Source: Theocolax elegans (taxonomy: Eukaryota > Arthropoda > Insecta > Hymenoptera > Cerocephalidae). From it: a stretch of DNA of 64,000 bases. This document shows positions 1 through 11,114 of this stretch, in pieces (positions within the stretch are counted from its first letter, which is position 1; the number at the start of each line of letters is the position of its first letter). Made by a program: the position numbers and the translations under genes. The DNA lies in contig CM047426.1 of the NCBI GenBank assembly GCA_026168455.1, forward strand, positions 81,743,986 through 81,807,985, in the 5' to 3' direction. The notes beneath the pieces are model-generated. The model worked only from the letters and a program-made list of their open reading frames with translations. It was not told where the DNA came from and did no database searches.

Positions 1-2354
1 CGAGGTAAGATACTGCTCAGAAAGTTAGCATATGGAGAATTCTTCATCTGATTCGCAGTGTGTCATAATCAATTTGAATCATCATTTCGTCTTATTCTGG
101 CAATCTTCATAAGTGGCGCAATAATACCATTCCATTACAATTACCATAAATCGTCAATAAAGTATAATTTCAACAAAAATTTTTTTTATATCAATCATAT
201 TAGTATATTACATACAAGTTTTTTGCAAAAAAACCCCGTTGCGTCTTAGAATACGAACGACCTATTTGCCCGTAAACCGCTCATTAAATTTCAAACTGTA
301 TACGCAAACAGGCTTCTAAGAGATTAAGTGCGTGCCCGAATGATTCGATTTAGTCTCGGTTCATAATTCACTATAATAGACATGGGTATTTATTTATTTT
401 TATTACAAACTGTCAAAAGTTGTAAAATTACCAAACGCGACTTTCTGTCAAAATTTTCTTCATTTACTTACTTGCACGAACATTAATAATATTAATTATT
501 ATTCAAGTTAATACACTTATACGTATAGTAACTTATTTTATACTAATACTAGCAGCATCATTACAAATGTAAAATTCTTACAATTTTCTTTATAGATTCC
601 AGCACCAAAGCCAGTTTACGCACCAGCTTACCATGGAGGACACTCTTCCTACGGATCTTCTTCACACAGTTATGAAGATGATTGCGATCTTGTAGAGTTG
701 AGAGTGCCCGTTGCACCTAAGCCAGTGTAAGAATCTAAACTATTATTTCAAAAAGTGTAAGGCAAAACCTTATGATCATAATATTGATGGATATAATATA
801 TTTTCCAGGTACAAGCCCGCCCCAGCCCCAGTATATGCACCACCTCCACCACCACCAGTATACGTGGCTCCTCCACCACCACCAGTGTACGTAGCGCCGC
901 CGCCGCCACCACCACCACCACCAGTATACGCCGCTCCACCACCACCACCACCACCACCACCTCCACCACCTCCTCCTTCTTACTCTCCACCACCACCCCC
1001 AGTTTACGGACCACCTCCACCTCCACCAGCGTACGCTCCACCACCACCACCACCCCCACCTCCACCTCCACCAGCGTACGCTCCACCGCCACCACCACCC
1101 CCACCTCCACCTCCACCAGCGTACGCTCCACCACCACCACCACCCCCACCTCCACCACCACCAACTATAGTATACGCTCCACCACCACCACCACCACCAC
1201 CACCACCTCCACCACCAACTGTAGTATATGCACCACCACCTCCTCCACCACCACCTCCACCACCACCACCACAAGTAGTGTACGTGCAACCAGCCCCAGC
1301 CCCTGTCTATGGACCAGCTCCAGCACCAGCTCCAGCTCCAGTTTACGGACCAGCTCCAGCTCCATCCTACGGAGGCTCCGGCTCATCCTACGGAGGATCC
1401 GGTTCATCCTATGGAGGTTCTGGATCGTCCTACGGAGGTGCTGGTGGATCTTATGGTGGCGCTGCCGCAGCTCCATCCTATGGAAGCTCTGCTCCAGCCC
1501 CAGTTTACGGACCTGCTCCAGCTCCCGCTTCTTACGCTCCAGCACCAGCCCCAGTTGTCGTGATTGCTAAATACGCACCACCTCCTCCCTCGTACAGCCC
1601 AGCACCAGCTGCTCCAGCGTACGGACCTCCACCACCTCCACCCTCGTACAGCCCCGCTCCAGCTGCTCCAGCATACGGACCTCCACCACCTCCACCCTCG
1701 TACAGCCCAGCTCCAGCTGCTCCAGCGTACGGACCTCCACCACCTCCACCCTCGTACAGCCCAGCTCCAGCTGCTCCAGCGTACGGACCTCCACCACCTC
1801 CACCCTCGTATAGCCCAGCTCCAGCTGCTCCAGCGTACGGACCTCCACCACCTCCACCTTCGTATAGCCCAGCTCCAGCTGCTCCAGTGTACGGACCACC
1901 ACCACCTCCACCCTCGTACAGCCCAGCTCCAGCTGCTCCAGCTTACGGTCCAGCCCCAGCACCTATAATCGTCCTGCCTGCACCTGCACCAGCCCCAGTT
2001 TATGCACCAGCACCAGCTCCAGCTCCAGCTTACGCTCCAGCACCAGCCCCAGCCTACGCTCCAGCACCAGCCCCAGCTTATGCTCCAGCACCAGCCCCAG
2101 CTTACGCTCCAGCGCCAGCACCAGCTTACGCTCTAGCACCAGCTCCAGCTTACGCTCCAGCACCAGCCCCAGCATACGCTCCAGCACCAGCTCCAGCTTA
2201 TGCCCCAGCTGCACCAAAATATGCACCAGCTCCAGTTTTCGTCTATGGACCCCCCGCTCCAAGGCGCGTGGCGAAACCACATGTTGAGAAAATCATCCTC
2301 CCAGCATGCAAAATCCATCCCGTTCAATCTGAGTGCGATTGCAAGAAATATTAA
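1..2354 (+). CDS. Proline-rich (PPPP / APAPAY) structural protein, 3' part of gene
   Basis: Partial gene entering from the left. A splice donor (CGAG|GTAAGA) lies at 4/5, so an exon ends at base 4. Further coding exons are 596-726 and 809-2354, stop TAA; phases agree, and 558 residues are visible without the N-terminus. The product is almost wholly low complexity: poly-proline blocks separated by VY/AY, a Gly/Ser patch (GGSGSSYGG) near 1370-1470, seven 18-aa repeats (YGPPPPPPSYSPAPAAPA) encoded by 54-bp units at about 1594-1950, then 8-aa YAPAPAPA repeats to about 2215. The last 40 residues change character: basic, with three cysteines (ACKIHPVQSECDCKKY). Pro/Tyr/Ala composition resembles extensin-like cuticular or gland-secreted matrix proteins; that role is inference. 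Proline is encoded mostly by CCA, so the antisense strand carries spurious Trp/Val-rich open frames. The signal-peptide exon should lie upstream of the window. Confidence 0.8.
1594..2215 (+). repeat. Coding tandem repeats: seven 54-bp units, then 24-bp units
   Basis: Within the proline-rich gene a 54-bp unit (18 aa, PPPPPPSYSPAPAAPAYG in one register) recurs about seven times between 1594 and 1955, differing mainly at third codon positions. It is followed by about nine 24-bp units (YAPAPAPA). The near-identity suggests recent unit duplication or gene conversion, so copy number probably varies between individuals. Confidence 0.9.
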
Positions 2355-3255
2355 GAAATTCACTCGTGGGCAGCAGGATAGTAGTCAAAGCATATTTATT
2401 TCATTTTAATGAATCCTGCTAAAATTTGCACATACCTAAATTATTGAAATTTGTAAATTATATTACATATTTATTTAAAATAATAATATATTATTATTAT
2501 TTTATATCGTAAACCTTTGATAATAAATAATATTTTTAATGATGAATGAAAATTATATATTTGTCTTTTTTTACCCACACTCCTATTCACTGGTACGGTC
2601 TTAAAAATTAAATCAATTATCAACGTTACATTTATTTACTTTAGTTTCAATGTTTAGTTTATAGTTTCCTTTAGCTTATTACAATACTTGTGTTACAAAT
2701 AATAAAGATACATTTGACTTTGTTCAATATTAATAATAATCAAATAAGTATGAAAAAAAAAATTATTAACATTCCAAAATATATTTGTTTTATTCTGTGA
2801 AAGAGCTCACAAAGTGAAAATTATTTTGCATTTTAATTACAACTACGTTAGAATCAGAAATGTCACTGCATTAACAGAATAATATTATTGTTATAAAAAT
2901 ATTACTATTATTACAAGTAATATTATTATTACAATAATATTACCTGGTATTACTGAAATTCAGATTTATTGCAACCAGTCAATTCAATAGTATAAGTATT
3001 CAATAATGATGATTTATTTATGTTGAGTGTTTACTGGCCTGTAGTATCAACCAAACTTAAGTTTGATATCGAAGTCGGTTCTTCCACCGAATCGTTCGGT
3101 ATAGTCGTAGTCGTGTTTGTCAGGAGTTTGTTACGAAATGTCGAAAAAGGAATACATTTATGTAATAACAATATAGTTAGAGCTTTTTAAAATTTATTAA
3201 AAAATCTAATAAACTAAAATATTCTAAAAAACTTTTACTTTTTTTATTTAACCGT

Positions 3256-3286
<31 letters not shown>

Positions 3287-4900
3287 CATAAATTATTTTT
3301 AGTTGAAGTGTGCATAGTCCATGTAGAACTTATTTATAGAAATATGTATACATATATAATGTATACATTGTTTAGGCATAATTTCATAGATTTATTTTTA
3401 CTATATATAAATTCTTTGCATAAGTATCATTTGACTTTCGTTAAAATTTTCGATTTTTTTATAGCAAACTTTATCAATAAAATTCTATAAATATGCACAA
3501 AAAAATTGATCATCAGGTAATGACAATAATATTAAAAATTTTATCAGAATAGACTAACAGCATGAAAAAATATTATACTTAGAAAGATATCGCAGTCCTA
3601 TACCTAATACCCATATACCGATTTCTCGTTTTATGCAGTTAATTTTCATTTAATCACAATTTATGAACGTATACCTATCACAGATTGTTGATACATTGTT
3701 AATATTTAGAAATTTTACGTATTCATTGACGAAAACAAAAATTTGTATTGTTGCTCACACGGCGCCTGCTAAATATTGATTATGTAATATGTATATGAAA
3801 ATTAAAGTTTTTAATAAATTAAAAAAACTCTCCCAAAATTAGTGCTACAAAAATATATTATTTTCTTGATGTTGGTTCTTCATTATTATTCAAGATTACT
3901 ATTTCAGTAGTTTAAAAATTAATTTTTAAAAATAGATTGTTACAAAGATTAGATATACTATATAGAACTAGATATACTAGATAGAAATACCTTCACAAAA
4001 TTTTCACATAGCTTATAACATAATTTTTACATATAGTTTTACAAAGTTTATGAGCTAAATATTAAAATGATAATTGAATTATTAATATTGCGACTAGTGC
4101 AGTGATTATATTATCAAATTTTTTTAAACGTTTTCAAATGAAATGAATAATATTAAGATATTTTCAAGCTGCCCATACCAACTCTTTGTTATACAATTTA
4201 AATTCGTTAAACGCAAAGATATTTATATAATAATAATACGGTATTTTAAACAAAGTAAATTAACACATTTTCAGTATTATAATATTTAAATAGCGTGAAA
4301 ATAAATATTTTATTTTTAAGTGATAAAATATTTTAGAAATAGATTTATAATTTAGATAATGCTATTTTATGAAGTTTAATTGTAACATAGTTTTGATTAA
4401 AAATAGACACGAAGAGATTAAAGACAAATTAAAAAGAGGTCATTGTCGATACATATGTATAAATTTCGAATACATTGTTAGTAAACATAAAGTGATGTTT
4501 CCTTCATTATAAAAATTATGATGTTTTCAAGCAAATTATTATAACAATATGACATTGACCTTTTATTCTCAGGATGACATGAATTAATTCATTTCCGAGT
4601 AAAGTTAGTGTATCGTTTATCTCAAAGAGATAAAGCCCAATGAACGAATTCGTATGTCAGTATTACTATTGTAAATTAAGTATGCTTTTTTATATAAATG
4701 GAAATAAATAATGCGGAAATATTTAATATTGTTGACATGCTTAGTATCACTTAACGAGATAAAGGTGAGTATATGATAAAACATTGAAATAATAATCAAA
4801 GTTTTCATCAGTTTTCGTATAATTATCATGATAATCGCTTGGTAATGTTGTCAATCGAGTGCACGTTTCGCGTGACATATCTGCTTTCTATCTGAAACTA
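2355..4900. other. Intergenic DNA, AT-rich
   Basis: This stretch lies between the proline-rich gene and the next TATA box. It probably includes the 3' UTR of the first gene (AATAAA-like runs at about 2480-2530). It holds a (CA)n microsatellite at 3256-3298. I see no supportable gene. Confidence 0.6.
3256..3298. repeat. (CA)n microsatellite
   Basis: An uninterrupted CA dinucleotide run with a single CG interruption near 3289-3290. Confidence 0.95.
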
Positions 4901-4907
4901 CATTTGG

Positions 4908-4958
4908 TATATAAAGCATGCATATGTTTTCAGGTCATAAGTTTTCTCGAGTTCCACG
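4908..4958 (+). promoter_or_regulatory. TATA core promoter of the 2051-aa secreted protein gene
   Basis: TATATAAAG lies at 4908-4916. Initiator-like TCAGG (4930) or TCATA (4935) follow 22-27 bases later, and the ATG is at 4959. This implies a very short 5' leader of about 20-27 nt and no 5' intron. The strong TATA suits an inducible or tissue-specific, highly expressed gene (inference). Confidence 0.6.
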
Positions 4959-7900
4959 ATGAGGAATTTTAACTCCTCACTAGTCCCGTGGATCGGGATA
5001 ATTCTCCTATCCACGGCGTGGCTTGTGAGTCACGCACACCCGGATGGAAAGGGCTACAGTAATCCAGGACACTTGATAGAGAGGAGAGAAACTACGAAGG
5101 ATGATTTCGCTAACATTGAACCAGATCAACTGGCGATCCTCAATGACGACCTTTCTGCAAAAAGACACGTAAGCACGGGAAATTTTGGTACGATAGAAAC
5201 AAGAAATAGTCGCGATACTTCTTCGATCGGTGAAGACTCTAATGAAGAGCATAATAATTCTGATGTTGATTTGAAAATGCTTGACGATCTCCCAGAGACC
5301 CTTGAACAGACGATCGAAGAAGATAAAAATAGTGATGTACCGGACGATAATAACAATATTATGGATTGCGTAACGAGAATAACGAACGCGTTATACAGTT
5401 CTGCTTTTTGGAACAGTATAGCGCAACGATTATCTCAATCTGCCCTTCCTGATGCTTTTCGATCATTCATCGGACTCCCACCGACTGATGTTTTACAGAT
5501 CGGCGATAATGCAGAAAGAGAGAAGAGACAGTCTACCTGGGAAGCTGTGCCTGCAGGAGCTACAACCACAGGTGTTAATCAGATAATTCAGCAGTTTTTG
5601 CCGGCTACAGCTACATCGGCAGAGCGGCAGGAAGTGTTCACTTGTGTCAACGATGCAACTACAGAATTGCAAAATCTTCTTAATCAATTCAATACTGCAT
5701 ATGGAAATTTACGTGAAGGCTTTACAGTAGGTCCACTTACCAACTGTCAAGGTTCTGCCCCTTGTCAAACACCAGGCTTTATGCAAAGTGCACCAATTTT
5801 AATACAAAGTCTCGTGGAAAATCCAGAACAAATTTCACACATACCAGAAATATTACAATCATCTATACCGTCTTCACAGATGTCTGAATCTGTGGATAAA
5901 CTGGGAGGATCATTGAGGAAAGTATTTGGTGTATTACAAAGAATTAATGCTGAATCTGAAGACTCGGAATGTCAAGATGATGATGAAGCAGATAGTAAGA
6001 AAAAGAAATTTGATAAACTCAATAAAGGCATAGACGGATGGTCAAAGAAATCAAAAAAGAAGTCACGTAAATTCCGAAATCGTAATAATAACCAAAACTG
6101 CAATAAAAATCGTCCAAACACCGTTATATTGACATTACCGTCACCCAAGTGTAATACCCCGGCGTCTCCAGCATCACCTCCAATTGTGGCTCCTGTTCCA
6201 TATGTAGCTCCAACTTCATATGTGGCTTCTCCTTCATACGTTGCTCCTGCCCCAGTTGTGGCACCTACACAATATATTGCTCCAACACCAGTTATAACTC
6301 AAACTCAGGCTCAAACTCAAGCAGTCGCACCGATTACATATGCACCTTTGGTTTCTCAACCACAGACTCAAGCAATAACTCCTGTTCAATACACAGTTCC
6401 TACACCAGTTATTGCTCAAAATCAAGTTCCAATTCAAGCTCCAGTAACATATGCAGCTCCAGCTACAACACTCACTCAATCTCAATCTCAAGCTCAAACA
6501 ATTGTGCCTACAACATATGCAGCTCCACAACAAAGTATCTCTCAGACTCAAGCACAAACCCAAGCTGTCGCTCCAACTTCATATGGAGCACCAGCAATCA
6601 CTCAATCTCAAGTTCAAAATCAAGCAATAAATTCAGCTCCATATGCAGGTCAAGGATCAACTGTTACCCAAACTCAAGCCCAAACACAATCTATATCTTC
6701 AACGCCTTACGCAACTCAATATGCACCTCAGGAAGTATCCCCATCTCCATATGCAACTCAGTATACACCTCAAGCAGCAGTACCATCACCATATGCAGCT
6801 CCACCTTCCTATACTACATCTCCAAGTTCATATGTGGCACATGCACCGACTATAAGTCAAAGCCAAAGTCAAACGCAATCGATATCACCAGCTACATACG
6901 GAGCACCGGCACCTGCTTTAACTCAAACCCAAGCTCAAACGCAATCGGTAACTCCCAATGGTTATGCAGCCCAAACACCAAGTATATCGCAATCACAAGT
7001 CCAATCACAAAGCATTGCTCCTACTAATTATGGAACATCTGGACCAGTTATGTATCAGTCTCAAGCTCAATCTCAAGCTGTAGAAGCCGGTTTTTACGGA
7101 GCACCAAATTCGCAGATTGAATCTCAAGCTCAAATGCAAACGTATAATTCAGGTCCTACAATATCTCAAGCCCAAACACAAACTCAAACATCAGCAACTC
7201 CAGCATATTCTGATTATTCTACTGATCCAAATTACTCTAACTATCCAATTACTTCTACCCCATCGAGTGGTCCGAGTTATCCAACTTATTCCAGTTATCC
7301 GTATTATCCAAATTACCCCAGCAGTTATAACAGTGCTCCACAATATTCAGAATATCCTACTTACACTGAAGTTTCTCCAGTAAACTATGCTAATAATATC
7401 AGAATTTCTCCCCCTAGTAGGCCTACATCTTCAATAACGTTAACACCAGCCATTTCACAACCTGGAGTTTCAGTAATCACAACCCAAGTGACAGAAACGG
7501 CCCCTTGTCCAAAAATTCTTCAAGCACCATTCTCCCAAAATCCAGTTTCATCCATGCCGATTATCCCAGTAATGACATTCCCAATAATCAACACGCCAAG
7601 ATCTTCTGGATCACATAAACATCAGTCAAAATCGAAAGTATCTTTCGAAAAATCTCATAAGTCTCAATCACACCAAGAATCCAAACCTTGTTCAGAAAAT
7701 CACCCACCACCTGCCTCACCACCTCCACCACCAGAATTACCGCCACCTCCTACTGTAATAGTTAAACAGTACATTACGCAACCGCAAACAACACCGGTGA
7801 GATACGTTCCACCTGTACGAACTCCGTGTCCTTACCATACGTCAATATCAACACCTCATTATACGAGCACTGCACCTGTCGTGCCAGTTGTAACACAATG

Positions 7901-10900
7901 CGATTGTGTGCAACAACCTCAGCAGCACGAACAACCCTGCCCGTATGCCCACCATCATGAAACAGAACAGTCAAAAAATCATGAATCCAAAGGAAAAAAT
8001 AAATTTGGCAAACACATAAGTCGTAGACAAGTTACGCCAGAAACGTATGGATCTGATTGCACGTCATATTCAGAATCATCGCAGATATATAATAACGATT
8101 TAAGTAGATCAGGTTTACAAGTATTGCAAATAAATGTTCCACCGCAAGCACAAGTATCTCAAGTGACAACGACTAATGCAGCCCAATCAAGCGTACCCTG
8201 TGCAGCTCCCGTACCGGTAGGTCAAACTACTTCTGTCACTTTATCAACACCGTCAAATGCTGGACATCCATTTTCTAAAGTTGCAGTATCATCCACGGGC
8301 TCTTTATACTCATCAATAGATGAGCGTTTTGGTTCTTCGAGACCCACTGGCTCAGACACGGTTATTTCGTCAACTTCTTCAACATCATCAAAATATACTC
8401 CAAATGGTTATTCAAACAAGTTAAATGGATATTCATTACACCATAATCAAAATGGATACTATAATATTCCCTCCCAAAATAGTTACTCTAGTGGTCCAGG
8501 ATTAAACAGCTATTCTACAACTTCTTCTGCAAGTGATTGTTTTAGCACTTCTCAAAATGGTTACTCAAACACATTCCAAAATGGATATTCTAATACTCCA
8601 TCGCAAAGCGGATATTCGAATACTGAATATTCCAACAGTCATTTGCAAAATAGATATCCAAATGCTTTCTCACAAGATAGATATCCACATGATTCTACGA
8701 ATGATAGATATCCTAATATTGCATTATACGACAGATATAATACTCTTTCATTGAATGAATTTTCAAGTAATTCTCCACAAGACAGACGTCCCGTTTCACA
8801 ACAAAACACTTATGTAAATACACAACAAAGCAGTTATTCAGACCTTTCTTCTCCACAGACAAAATATCCTATCGGACAAATTCCAAATAACTACCCTGAG
8901 ACTTCGTATACTCAAACTTCATATATTAAAGACACATCTAAAACTGAATATTCATCACACGATGACTACTCTAATATTCCTTTAACTGATTCTTCTCAAA
9001 ATGAATACCCGGATAATCAAAATGTACCATTAGATCTACCTAATTCCTCCACAAATACAAAAGTAAATAATTTCCATAATATACCAGATGACGAAGATTA
9101 TGATATATATGAAATACCATCAAGATCGAATTCTCCATTAAATGCAAATCAAGAATCAGAAGAAGAGCCAAATAATGATGAAACTCCTTCATCGGGATTC
9201 GGATCTCCTACAGTAGTTATCAATAAATATGAACCTGTTGCTGTATTAACATCAGCAGAGACGCCTCGCAGTCATGAACAACTGCAATTATCAAAACTTG
9301 GTTCGGCAGCTTCTACGATTGGTGATGCATTTTCTGGAGTTTCCTACTTTATTGCTGCTGAAGCACCAGAAGGCAATGTACCTTTAAATTCTATTAGTTC
9401 AACCGCGTCTGTTCTAGGAGATTTAATAAACGGAGCTACAGTTTTATTAACTGATGATCTACAACAAAAATCTCCCGTTGAACAGATAGATACTACAGCT
9501 TCCGTTGTAGCAGATACGATATCAGGAGCTTCAAAATTGGTAGTTACTGATTTAGCAATTAATCAAGCTCCTATAGAGAAAATAGGAAATAGAGTAGTGG
9601 ATACAATTAACGAAGCTTCTTCTATAATAGCTTCTGAATCAAGAGACGAATCTCCCATTGAAGCAATTGGAAATACAGCATCTATTATAATAGATGCTTT
9701 AAGTGGAAGTGGTTCGGTAATCAATCCAGAATCACCTGAAGAATCACCTTTAGATACATTAAGTAATACTGCCGCTGTTGTCGTAGATGCTTTAAGTGGA
9801 GCTTCTTCGTTTATGAATACAAATTCGCCAGATAGAGATGCATCTTTGGATGCACTTGGAAATGCAGCTTCCGTAGTTGTAGATGCTTTATCAAGAGTTT
9901 CACAATCTTCGCCTAACCAACCTTGCGATGGAAGAAGAGATCCTCTAGACGTTATGAGTGATGCTGCTTCTACAATAGCTGATGCCGTTGTAGCAGGTGC
10001 ATCTCTATTGAATTCTCACTTACAGCAAAGACAGCAATTAGCTGGTAATCAACCCGATTTTCTAATTCCTGCCAATGCTGTGAGCTCTACAGCTGCAGTC
10101 AGCTCTGCAGTGGCTGATTCAGTAGGATCGGTTACATCATCAATAACCTCGCAGATCCCACAATATAATGCCAATGCTGCTGAAATCGTGATTCCCGCAA
10201 CAACTGTACTTGCAAATTCTATAACTTCAGCTGCTACTCAAAGTGATCCGGAATCACCAGCCTCCATCTTAGCCAACTCTGTGTCGTCGATGGTCAACTC
10301 AGCTGCAAATGTCGCAAATACCTTTTCTTCAGCTCTTTCGCAATTAACTTCTCAAAATGTACAGAAACCTGAACTTTTAGTCAAGCCAAATCCACTCCTA
10401 CCAAGTACAGTACTACCTTTACCAGGTTTAGCAAATACAGTTCTGCAAATCCCAGGACTACCAGGCTCACCTATTTCAGCTTTACCTATTTCACCAATTC
10501 CAGGTTTGCCAAGTACAGGTTTACCTATACCAGGTTTGCCAGGCACAGGTTTACCTATACCAGGTTTATCAAGCTCTGGTTTACCTATACCAGGTCTACC
10601 AAGTTCGGTAGTACCATCTTCAGTCGCTCCAACTGTTAATTTCATAGCTTCACAGCCATCGCTTATATCTTCAAGTTCTGGAGGTCTTCCACAACTCTTA
10701 TCTCCTGGTACTAGTGGACTTTCATCCCTTTTAAGTGGACCACCTGTTTTAACTCCACCACCTGTTCCTTCTCACGGGTCTCAAAATGTATACGTCTATA
10801 GATCTTCGAATCCATCTGAGCCACAAAGAAATTCACAAATCTCTTTTACTTTGCCACGCGACAGAATCTTAGCAGCACTTAATGGAGGCAGCATTTTACC

Positions 10901-11114
10901 CGGTGATACGATCACGATTACTTTAAATCCTCAAACTTCCTTAATAGGAAAAGTTACTGATTTCGCAAGTCCTATTTCGTTTGGTATAATCAGAAAAAAC
11001 AATTATGAATATTCACCACAAGGAAATCAATTATGGAGTATATCCAGCAGTGATTGCAAAGATAGAGAACTTCAAACTTTGCTCCAACAAATAGCCAAAA
11101 GCGTTTGTCTTTAA
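4959..11114 (+). CDS. Giant single-exon secreted low-complexity protein (2051 aa)
   Basis: One uninterrupted reading frame, unusual for this intron-rich AT-rich neighbourhood. Residues 1-26 form a signal peptide ending near SHA-HPDG. Regions in order: acidic Ser/Asp-rich N-part (27-130); a more globular, Cys-containing block (about 135-335); a highly basic Lys/Asn patch (about 345-392); Gln/Ala/Pro repeats of the type QTQAQTQAVAP (about 447-750); Tyr/Pro/Ser segments; a His/Cys/Pro-rich part (about 885-1015); Asn-Gly-Tyr-Ser repeats (about 1145-1260); six to eight degenerate Ala/Ser/Val repeats of about 40-45 residues (about 1445-1800); PIPGLP repeats (about 1808-1890); and a C-terminal unique block ending in Cys. 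Possible furin-type sites are EREKRQ (about 186-191) and SRRQ (about 1020). Polyadenylation signals (AATAAA) lie at about 11220. I do not recognise the family. A silk-gland, cuticle, egg-coat or mucin-like matrix role is inference from composition and secretion. Confidence 0.85.
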   Translation: MRNFNSSLVPWIGIILLSTAWLVSHAHPDGKGYSNPGHLIERRETTKDDFANIEPDQLAILNDDLSAKRHVSTGNFGTIETRNSRDTSSIGEDSNEEHNNSDVDLKMLDDLPETLEQTIEEDKNSDVPDDNNNIMDCVTRITNALYSSAFWNSIAQRLSQSALPDAFRSFIGLPPTDVLQIGDNAEREKRQSTWEAVPAGATTTGVNQIIQQFLPATATSAERQEVFTCVNDATTELQNLLNQFNTAYGNLREGFTVGPLTNCQGSAPCQTPGFMQSAPILIQSLVENPEQISHIPEILQSSIPSSQMSESVDKLGGSLRKVFGVLQRINAESEDSECQDDDEADSKKKKFDKLNKGIDGWSKKSKKKSRKFRNRNNNQNCNKNRPNTVILTLPSPKCNTPASPASPPIVAPVPYVAPTSYVASPSYVAPAPVVAPTQYIAPTPVITQTQAQTQAVAPITYAPLVSQPQTQAITPVQYTVPTPVIAQNQVPIQAPVTYAAPATTLTQSQSQAQTIVPTTYAAPQQSISQTQAQTQAVAPTSYGAPAITQSQVQNQAINSAPYAGQGSTVTQTQAQTQSISSTPYATQYAPQEVSPSPYATQYTPQAAVPSPYAAPPSYTTSPSSYVAHAPTISQSQSQTQSISPATYGAPAPALTQTQAQTQSVTPNGYAAQTPSISQSQVQSQSIAPTNYGTSGPVMYQSQAQSQAVEAGFYGAPNSQIESQAQMQTYNSGPTISQAQTQTQTSATPAYSDYSTDPNYSNYPITSTPSSGPSYPTYSSYPYYPNYPSSYNSAPQYSEYPTYTEVSPVNYANNIRISPPSRPTSSITLTPAISQPGVSVITTQVTETAPCPKILQAPFSQNPVSSMPIIPVMTFPIINTPRSSGSHKHQSKSKVSFEKSHKSQSHQESKPCSENHPPPASPPPPPELPPPPTVIVKQYITQPQTTPVRYVPPVRTPCPYHTSISTPHYTSTAPVVPVVTQCDCVQQPQQHEQPCPYAHHHETEQSKNHESKGKNKFGKHISRRQVTPETYGSDCTSYSESSQIYNNDLSRSGLQVLQINVPPQAQVSQVTTTNAAQSSVPCAAPVPVGQTTSVTLSTPSNAGHPFSKVAVSSTGSLYSSIDERFGSSRPTGSDTVISSTSSTSSKYTPNGYSNKLNGYSLHHNQNGYYNIPSQNSYSSGPGLNSYSTTSSASDCFSTSQNGYSNTFQNGYSNTPSQSGYSNTEYSNSHLQNRYPNAFSQDRYPHDSTNDRYPNIALYDRYNTLSLNEFSSNSPQDRRPVSQQNTYVNTQQSSYSDLSSPQTKYPIGQIPNNYPETSYTQTSYIKDTSKTEYSSHDDYSNIPLTDSSQNEYPDNQNVPLDLPNSSTNTKVNNFHNIPDDEDYDIYEIPSRSNSPLNANQESEEEPNNDETPSSGFGSPTVVINKYEPVAVLTSAETPRSHEQLQLSKLGSAASTIGDAFSGVSYFIAAEAPEGNVPLNSISSTASVLGDLINGATVLLTDDLQQKSPVEQIDTTASVVADTISGASKLVVTDLAINQAPIEKIGNRVVDTINEASSIIASESRDESPIEAIGNTASIIIDALSGSGSVINPESPEESPLDTLSNTAAVVVDALSGASSFMNTNSPDRDASLDALGNAASVVVDALSRVSQSSPNQPCDGRRDPLDVMSDAASTIADAVVAGASLLNSHLQQRQQLAGNQPDFLIPANAVSSTAAVSSAVADSVGSVTSSITSQIPQYNANAAEIVIPATTVLANSITSAATQSDPESPASILANSVSSMVNSAANVANTFSSALSQLTSQNVQKPELLVKPNPLLPSTVLPLPGLANTVLQIPGLPGSPISALPISPIPGLPSTGLPIPGLPGTGLPIPGLSSSGLPIPGLPSSVVPSSVAPTVNFIASQPSLISSSSGGLPQLLSPGTSGLSSLLSGPPVLTPPPVPSHGSQNVYVYRSSNPSEPQRNSQISFTLPRDRILAALNGGSILPGDTITITLNPQTSLIGKVTDFASPISFGIIRKNNYEYSPQGNQLWSISSSDCKDRELQTLLQQIAKSVCL

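Noticed and set aside
735..1545. Long minus-strand frames rich in Trp, Arg or Val opposite the proline-rich gene
   Set aside because: They are the antisense of CCA-proline repeats; composition follows from the repeat and no gene features are present.
1309..1968. Alternative plus-strand frames rich in Gln, Leu and His inside the proline-rich gene
   Set aside because: Shifted readings of the same repeats, without independent start or splice context.
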